Source: Amphirosellinia nigrospora
Taxonomy: Eukaryota > Ascomycota > Sordariomycetes > Xylariales > Xylariaceae
Assembly (NCBI GenBank): GCA_004123355.1
Contig: SCHM01000001.1
Span: 4,580,001-4,644,000 of the forward strand
DNA: 64,000 nt
Direction of reading: 5' to 3'
In this document: positions 56,582-64,000 of the stretch, one piece after another
Layout of the letters: the number at the start of each line of letters is the position of its first letter
How positions within the stretch are numbered: the stretch's first letter is position 1
Notes under the pieces: model-generated
Database searches by the model: none
Told to the model about the DNA's origin: nothing
Seen by the model: only the letters and a program-made list of their open reading frames with translations
Position numbers and translations under genes: made by a program

Positions 56582-59500
56582 GGCGCACTAGAAGAAGAGT
56601 AATAGAACCGTCTCTACTCCGCTTCGTGGGAACGGTCGAGGTGAAATGCAACCCCGCCAGGCGTTATCCGCCTTTGGTAATGGAGGATGGAGTCGGATAT
56701 TGCGGAGGCTGGTGTTTAAGACAAATTAAGACAAAGGGACGCGGAGACAGGGAGGGGCGTAGCCGCGTAAGAGGGAAGAGAAGATATGACAAGACGAGGT
56801 GAAGCGTTAATTAGAAGCGGTATTAGTCATTCGAGGTAGAGTATGTCTAAGGCACTCGTGTTATGTCGGCAAGCAGAGCTGTTGTATCGACGAAGACCTG
56901 CTGTTGTGGTATCTGGGCTTATGACGGAGACTGGTGAATATGTGGGGGAGTGTTGAACCTTGTCAAGGGCGGGCGGCTGAAGCTGAGACGAGACGAGACC
57001 CTAGCCGAAAGCCCTGGGGAGCGAGGGCCTCAAGCGCTGTGCATGCGACGGATGATAGTGCGATAGCGCCCTGATGAAGCACTTCTGGCCACTTACTACT
57101 AGTAGATGCCGAGTTGTATCAAACTAACTAGCGTTCATCCCAACGACGAGTGAAAGACGGCGTGGTCTGCAGGGACGGACCAACCACCGGAAGGGCTGGA
57201 TCCAGAAGCGGGAGCGTGTTATCGGCCGAGCGCTCACACCCCCATCTGGGCGCGAGGGGCTGACGACAGAGTGAGCTATGGCCACTTTCCACAGGTAGGA
57301 AACGCCTAATACCGGAACGCGCGTTAGGACACGACAGACCTGCAGATAGATTGAGAGACTGCCTCGGGATTTGGGCTGAGGCTGTGGGCTTAGATAGATC
57401 ATTCATCTATTCACTTGCTCCGCGGCGCGAATGACGGAGTCGTGGAAGAGGATTGATTATTGTCGTACAAAATGGTGTATGGGATGACGAGGAAGACAGG
57501 AGAGGTGGCGGGTAGAGAAACGTTGGTAGACAAAGTAAGTCAAACCGGAGACAGAAGGACCTGGGGTTAGTGCCTTGGATAGATGTGCCTGTAAGCCTAG
57601 GTGTAGCCTATGGATATGGATATGGGTGTTGTTACCATCCAAAGCGGCAAGTAGGTGAGGCGATGCGTCGAGAGGGGCAACTGGAGCGAAAGGCCACTAT
57701 CTAGCGCGGGATAATGGGTTGGTGATGATGATGAATGAGGTCGCTAATGGGACGGTGGATCAGGCCCATTTTAGAGGAGAAGGCTAGCGGGAGCCGTTCC
57801 TTACAGGACCAGCACTTGACAGGAATCCCAGTCTAGCACAGAGGAGCAAGGAGGAGCAGGGAGGAGGAGCAGGGAGGGGAGAAGGCAGGCCAGTCCAACC
57901 TACCTTCTACCCGCCAACTTACAAGCACAAGGCACAAGGCAGAGAGTGTACAGTGCACAACAGACAGCATATCACAGCCCGTTAGTGGAGAGCAGAGGGA
58001 GCATTCCAGCTGATAAAAGGCACGACTTGTGCAGCACTTTACGGACTGGACTAGTACATATGACCTAGGAATGCTGTGTCTCAGACTCAAAGTGGACGGA
58101 TATGTAAAGTAATCGAATTAATTGATAGAGGCACGGCTTGGCACCTCTATGGACATTCATGCATGCACAACACTGGGTCAGGACAAAGGCTGTGTGCCTG
58201 GTAAAGTGGAGGCGAGGGAGAGGCACCATAATACCATGACAGCTACAGGAATTCCATTGGCTGAAAGTAGGTGAATCAGAGGCGACGACGTAAAGGATAG
58301 GCGGAGGGGCACATGTAACGTAGGTACTCGAAGGAGATAGGGCGGGCCGGGTTTTTGTCTTTTTGCACGAATGACGCCGACAAGCCTTATACTACAAGTA
58401 GATACCTTGCTAGCAACTTAGGTAGGTAGGTAGGTACTTGAGGAGCTGGAAATGGAATGTACCTACCTAGTTTTAAGTTGATTTAGAAATGATTTTATGG
58501 TGCGCCTATCTAGAAATAGATAGTTATGTACTACCTAGCTCTGTACTTACTTGTTGTCCAATTAAAGCACTTATAAAAGTAGATAAGTAACCAGATACCT
58601 AAAGGACAATGAGAAACCTTGGAAGAGATAACATCTGCCCCCTACTACAGTATATACATTAGGTAGTAAACTATACCTGGCGTTAAGGCACCTTGGTAAA
58701 GGCTAAATGGTGGAGGCTAACAAGTAGGTACTGTAGGTAACTACCTACCTAGGTGTAGGTTCTAGATCAGCTAGCTGCCTCTAGGTACCTAAGGCACCTA
58801 CTAAACGAAGTCAGGTACCGATCTCAGTGGGGAAACAGATGAGGTACTGTATCCACAGTTAGTGTGCTGCGTGTAAGCACACGATAGATCCTGTGAAAGC
58901 TCGATTTACCATTCACCACATACTTTGTTAAAACAGTACCTATTGCTGGATACCGCCTAGTCTATATTGTCGCTGAATAAGGTTCTCTCTCAATCTAGTC
59001 CGCAAGTGCCACTGTTATGAGAAAAGGCCCTGGCTCACCCGACCACACAGTTCGTTTTAGGGCTGGGACCTACCAGCGATTCCCATGAAGGATTTTGTGA
59101 CAAAGTTAACACGCTGGGCCAAGTAGATGAACGGGCATACCCTAACTGTACATGTTATATGTACCTGCAGTGACCGACCCGTAATAAGGCGCTCGTGACC
59201 AGCAACCGGCGCATGTCTCCAGATCCCCTTTGTTTTTGATCTCTAAGAGATAAAAACATTCCTCTCATTTGAAATTGTTATTGTATCAGACCTTCTATGT
59301 ATGCATGCTGCGCTCTCATTCTGAAATGAGGTTTTTTTTTGTTTCCCTCATTCGCGGCTTCGAAACATAGGTAGCAAAAGCGCACCATCTCAAATCAGGA
59401 TGACGACGCGACAGCCAATCCGCAATACGCAGGGTTCACCTGTTTCATGTGTAGAGGTGTGATGGGCTGAGGCTTTCCAGAAGGCCGAAAATGGTCGTCG

Positions 59501-62357
59501 AAGAGGACGCCAAGCGCGGGACTTCCAGGGATTAACCAACTGCTCGGAGTATATTGCTCAACCTAGAATATAAGACATGGACCATTTGTAGGCCTGTCCT
59601 GAATTCTGCATAGAATATAAAATCCCATCCGTTGGGTTCTCCACGGCTATAAAGTGGTGGTGGCGGAATCAACTGATGAGCCTAATCATACAACAACTAT
59701 CATATTAGCCGTCGTCGTCTATCTGATACTTGGCACGTAGGAAATAAGCTAGATATGTCAGTTTTTATGTCCGTACCATTTTCCTCTGTCAAATCCTCTT
59801 CGGTGTAGATATCCGGCTGGTACCTTTATTTAGTAACAAGAATGCGCGGCGTACCTTAAAACTGTACCACCCGCAGCCTACTAGTACGCATTTACTCATG
59901 GTCAGCCGAGCCACCAACAATTGGTCGCCCGGAGATCACGAGCACAATTTTGCGCTCAAACCAGCAGCATTGACATGATTAGGACCAAAGGTTAACCTTC
60001 ATCGTACATAGCATGGCAGGATAAGCTCACCGCAGGTACAATAGAGGCCTACGATACACGGATTTCTATTCAACCATTCTATGGGACAAATTTATCGAGA
60101 AAAAAAACTGCCGGACCATCGTCCCGCCTCATATGGGACCCGATGTTATCGCAGCCCGAGACTCACCAGTCTACGTTTCTCCGAACAGCAGCCTAGTGGC
60201 GACAAGGTGGGACAAGGAGCCATGGTGTCGGGTTTCGCACTTACACATCTTACGCATAAGGATGGCTTCAATAAAGTACAACAGCGCTCCAGCTTCACCA
60301 ATCATGCAGCACGATGCAAGGCACAGTCACGCCAAAGTCCCTTCCCATGATCTCGTCTTACCCCCTCCCGCTTACCCCGGCTCCCTTATGTGCTTCCCAA
60401 GCACAGAGACTGCCCTTTGTTAATATCTTCAACTCACCCTCATTGTGTTTAAATCGGAGCAAGCTGAATTATACAACATCAACCGGCACATCCCCAAAAT
60501 ACTTCGATTTGGCGTTTATATTGCATTGCATGCTATACACGACGAGCCATGCATGCTCCAGGCTTACATATGGGTTCTGTGAGAACCCCGTTTTATTGAC
60601 TATATCAATGTTTTCTTGACATGAATTGCGGTCTCAGCCGTGACCCAAATTAGCCTGACCGCTACTCTCACATGTATAATAATGTATGGGATCCGGATTG
60701 CGTGTTGCGTTATTAACCAAAGCCTAGTCAGGCCTTGATACCATTCACATATACTCAGCGTCAGAGCAACCGCCCACTATCCTTGGTGTTGGGCTGGCCT
60801 CTTTAATTGACGTAGGGAGAGAGACCCTCTTTCTATAACCCTGGACAGCAAGGTCTCGGCTACAACAAAAGGACAAGAATTGCTTTTTTTTCTTTCGCCT
60901 TAAACCATCTATAGTCGCTCATGCAGAGTCAAGGTTGCCATCTAGTCGAATACCTAGCAGGTATCCATGCAGGTCTAATGCATGGGTTGTGCAAGCGAGT
61001 CATACCCTAGAATAGCACAAGCTCAGAGCAGGGTGGGTCGGCCAAAACTCCACACACGCAGCCAACACCACCTAAACTCTACCTTTTCAACTATCAACAA
61101 CTACGCCAAAAGAAATCATTAAAAAACAAAGGAAATATCAGGTATATAGAATTAATTAACGCGGTTCTTATAATACCGCTTTTATTTCTATATCTTCTAA
61201 AATAAAAAAGCTATTTAAGGTTAAAAATTATTTATATATACTATAATTCTATATATAGATAACTAGCGGAATAATAGTCCAAATAAAATAAAATTTCAGT
61301 AGCACAATAATTATAACAGAAATAATAGCTCGTAACTTAGATTGTATTTTTACGAATTTTTTATGCTGTTTTGTGAAGTCACAAAATCTATGGTGGTTAT
61401 GGTCGTGTGTGGAGTATTGTTCGGAAGGCCCTGCTCAGAGGTACCGTGGACCTCTATTATCGATGCTAGCACCCCTTCTCTCTAGCATATCTAGTCTTTT
61501 CCCCTCAGGCGATCTGATACATGCTTGGCATGCGCCCGCTCCTCGCCCCTCACCTGGCTACATGCCTCCATATTTACACTAAGCTTACGTCACCGCCTTA
61601 ACCGTCGACGCTAAGGCAGGCCAGGACTCACAACCCCTCTATCACTAACATCGCTAACGATGATATATTCTATCCAATACCTACCATTGGTCTCGTCCCA
61701 TTCGAGACTCTATCATATTTTAACAGCATGACCAAACCGGACTATCCGGATTAACACATGTCACGGATGGGCCATAAATCCCATCAGTTCAGATGATCGA
61801 TTAATGGCGTTGTCTTTCCCGTCATAAGATAACTTGTCTACGAAATGTCTAAACTATCCAAGACTCTGCTAGCTATAGTCGGAAGCTAGAAACTATAATC
61901 CTTTAATTAATCAGAATATTCTCATTTTAATCTCCACTCAAATAACATGGTAAAGGGACCCAATATGAGCAGTAGATATCACGCACAGCGTCAAGGCCGC
62001 CAGCGTCTTACTGCATCACGTGGTGAACCTATCATAAGTCCACAAGAAACATTCAAGCTAACTCCCACAAGATAATACTATCGTGATTTTGGATTTCGCC
62101 TACACGCAAGCAGATGGGTCGTAGATATGACTATACGGTTCTAAAACAGCGTCCGCGAAAGAGGAACAGCTCATACTATGATATTGTTTTTGTCGAATAT
62201 CCAGCTTATAAGAAAGCCAGAGCATCCCCATTGAAAAAAAATAAAGAAAAGGCTTAAATCTAGCACAATCCATTCAGGTAAGCAAATTATCACTTCGCCC
62301 TTCTAATTTGAAGACGTACACAGACACGAGACCAAGGCTAGCTTTTCTCACTAAACC
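56582..62357. other. 5.8 kb gene-poor region
   Basis: The longest stretch without a supported gene. 56600-58000 is the upstream region of the C2H2 gene and may hold a long leader. 58410-58800 is packed with TAGGTAGG/CTACCTAC/CCTAGGTA motifs (at least eight). 61130-61340 is an AT-rich block with almost no CG, resembling RIP-mutated repeat. Frames at 60081-60619 have no conserved motif. Confidence 0.5.
61130..61345. repeat. AT-rich, CG-depleted block, probable decayed repeat
   Basis: About 215 bp dominated by TA/AA/TT steps (TTATATATACTATAATTC and similar) with almost no CG, in contrast to flanking DNA. Composition suits an old repeat altered by repeat-induced point mutation; no family can be named. 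Confidence 0.4.
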
Positions 62358-62747
62358 ATGTCTCAACAACAGTTTCCTAGGCTTAATCCACGAGCCCAAA
62401 TTTTCATCCCCTCTGAGAAAGACTTCTATAGCTCTCAAATCCCATCACCGGAGCTTAGTGTAGTCTGCTCTTCTCCGCACCAGACAGTTCAATGTCCAAT
62501 AATCGAATCAGTTGCATTCTACCATCAACTCCCCATCTGGTACCCTTCCCCGTCTGAGCCAATGTTTATTTATCCACAAGCACAGATATTTGAATCTATT
62601 CAGCATTCTTGGATTACAACTCCGAAATTTCCTACTGCTAAGGTCGCTGAGTACGACCCCGTAAGTTGGTAGTAACTAATTAGGTAGAAAGGGCCTTGGT
62701 TAACTAACTCTAACATTGCTCTATTTTTAACTTCGAATAGGTGTAAA
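62358..62747 (+). CDS. Hypothetical small protein, about 102 residues
   Basis: The frame starts MSQQQFPRLNPRAQIFIPSE and continues SVVCSSPHQTVQCPIIESVA, YHQLPIWYPSPSEPMFIYPQ, ending KVAEYDP. GTAAGT directly after YDP (62660) and a pyrimidine-rich AACTTCGAATAG acceptor at 62741 suggest an intron; the next codons would be GTG TAA, ending the protein at once. Pro/Ser/aromatic-rich, no signal peptide, no recognised domain. It may instead be the first exon of a larger, decayed gene including the frame at 63111. Confidence 0.3.
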
Positions 62748-63110
62748 AAGGCCGGTTTCGCCTATTGTGCTACTGTTTAAATTAATGAGGGCTACTAAAC
62801 AAAGTAGCTATTATACAAACTAGCTCTATGTATCTTTTGATAGAGCTAAGAGACAAGTTGGAAATAAACAGCTATCAAATTTAGAATGCTCTATACCATT
62901 AACTACTGCTAATTCCTTACAAATAAATTTATTTCTGACTATGGAAGTTTTATTTGGCCTTCAAACTACTAAGCCTAAAAACCTTCCAGATGGAATTCTA
63001 ACCTAATTTACTTGGCTATTACTTTTACTTTGTACGTTATGACCTTGGCTACGAGTTAGTTCCCTGGAGTCTTTTCTTTCCCCTTTTAGACAAGGGTCAA
63101 GAGTATTCAT
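62748..63110. repeat. CG-poor AT-rich stretch, possibly RIP-altered
   Basis: About 360 bp with almost no CG and many CTA/TTA steps. No coding frame. Looks like altered repeat DNA between two ordinary-looking segments. Confidence 0.3.
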
Positions 63111-63359
63111 ATGCCAGATATTACCAAATTTGACCTTGGCCAAGGAAGTTCAGCAGGATTCAGGTTCTTTACGGACCAAGACGAAAGGGCAATACGATTT
63201 GTAGTACATGCTGTGAAACTTGACGAGGAAACCACAGAACCGCCGCTAATAATGTATACGGATGGGTTGACGCATAGATCAGTAAGGGGCATCGGCATCG
63301 CGTATCGGCGCTTCGTTAACACATTTTTAAAAGTGATATCCAAGTACTTTCTTCTCTAA
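63111..63359 (+). pseudogene. Unidentified conserved-looking fragment with an RNase H-like stretch
   Basis: The frame reads MPDITKFDLGQGSSAGFRFF, TDQDERAIRFVVHAVKLDEE and MYTDGLTHRSVRGIGIAYRR. The YTDG..GIGIAYRR pattern recalls the first two strands of RNase H folds, but the rest of such a domain is not visible. Codon use is more normal than in the AT-rich DNA on its left. Either an exon of a gene I cannot assemble or a fragment. Confidence 0.25.
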
Positions 63360-64000
63360 AAACGAAAGCATAAAAAGGCATGAATCAATCCCAAACTGGC
63401 CGTTTCATAGAATGCTATGCTATCCGTGTAGCGTTCTCTTGCGGCGGACTGCTTGGCGCTGTTGGATTGGCCGCGGTTGCGTGAAGATTACAGCGTAGAA
63501 GCAGGTACATTTAGAACTCTAGTAATGGCTTCAATAGCAAATCGTCTCGGGATGCAGAAGAAGAGGGGCGTGGCGAATAAATATAACACTCAGTGCCTCT
63601 TCCACTGGCTCCTGTGGTGTCCTGCGCGGCAACCCTAGCTGGAGCGTCGACCGGCTCGTCCGCGGCTTCGAGCCATGGATGGACGACGGTGGCCCAGACG
63701 GATTTATTCAAAAACATGTGTAATCAATACTCTCAGAGAAATAGAATGTACTCGGGGCTCTGCATTTCTGTATACAGGACTAGATCTGGAAGACCTTGCC
63801 ACGCCCGGTTCGGCCTCCTTTTCATCATCGGTAACCCAATTTCTCGCTCTGATTCTTGCGATTCTGTGGATTGTACTACTGATCACGGCGGCTGGGTCGT
63901 AGAAAATACTTAGTTTCTTCTCATAATCAAGTTAATTCAACCCACGATTAGTCATCATACACACACCCTAACATCCCGTTCATATTAATTAACCATCCCT
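63360..64000. other. Right edge, unresolved
   Basis: Small frames on both strands. One plus-strand frame ends at 63902 with a hydrophobic C-terminal segment (VTQFLALILAILWIVLLITA), as in tail-anchored proteins. Without a supported start or homology I do not call it a gene. Confidence 0.3.

Noticed and set aside
1-64000. CRISPR arrays, bacterial operons, rRNA
   Set aside because: Nothing of the kind; gene structure with introns is fungal throughout.

Overview
The window is nuclear DNA of a filamentous ascomycete, most likely a Sordariomycete (Xylariales-like is my guess). The reasons are short GT..AG introns, typical fungal gene families, a recognisable circadian clock gene frequency (frq), and many intergenic TACCTACCTAGGTA-type motifs. 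About 22 genes or gene relics are spread over 64 kb on both strands with no operon-like order.

Layout: 1-182 3' end of a cut-off gene; 1856-3288 (-) MDR oxidoreductase; 4611-7669 (-) Reb1/TTF1-like Myb protein; 8712-9418 two MITE-type elements; 10538-12393 (+) amidoligase; 13033-14221 (-) polysaccharide/chitin deacetylase; 15299-17039 (-) DUF2434 membrane protein; 18115-20230 (-) GH125 alpha-mannosidase; 24763-27714 (+) FRQ behind a gene-free 4.5 kb upstream region; 29743-30007 (-) small Cys-rich protein; 31473-32119 (+) HET-domain relic; 32908-33817 (+) prefoldin subunit 3; 35060-36335 (+) Sec14; 36851-38070 (-) Mis14/Nsl1 kinetochore protein; 38888-40142 (-) family-16 methyltransferase; 40914-41272 MITE with near-perfect 91-bp arms; 42651-43219 (-) conserved hypothetical; 44939-46311 (+) RPT3 proteasome ATPase; 47757-48506 (+) histidine-phosphatase-like pseudoenzyme; 49212-51220 (-) secreted TAP-like hydrolase; 51916-53703 (+) Zn2Cys6 factor; 54572-56581 (-) AmdX-like C2H2 factor; then a 5.8 kb gene-poor stretch with AT-rich decayed DNA and two weak small genes.

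Two signals span several genes. (1) Five introns, one in the oxidoreductase and four in the GH125 gene, are copies of one another and sit exactly between splice sites: an introner-like element family. (2) Most genes, including essential ones such as RPT3, SEC14, prefoldin 3 and Mis14, carry one or more single-base frame changes, often in homopolymer runs. This points to uncorrected base-calling errors in the assembly rather than mass pseudogenisation, so broken frames are reported as probable sequence errors.

Functionally this is a mixed housekeeping/accessory region: clock (FRQ), protein quality control (RPT3, prefoldin), lipid transfer (Sec14), kinetochore (Mis14), transcription factors, cell-wall and carbohydrate enzymes, and small non-autonomous DNA transposons in the spacers.
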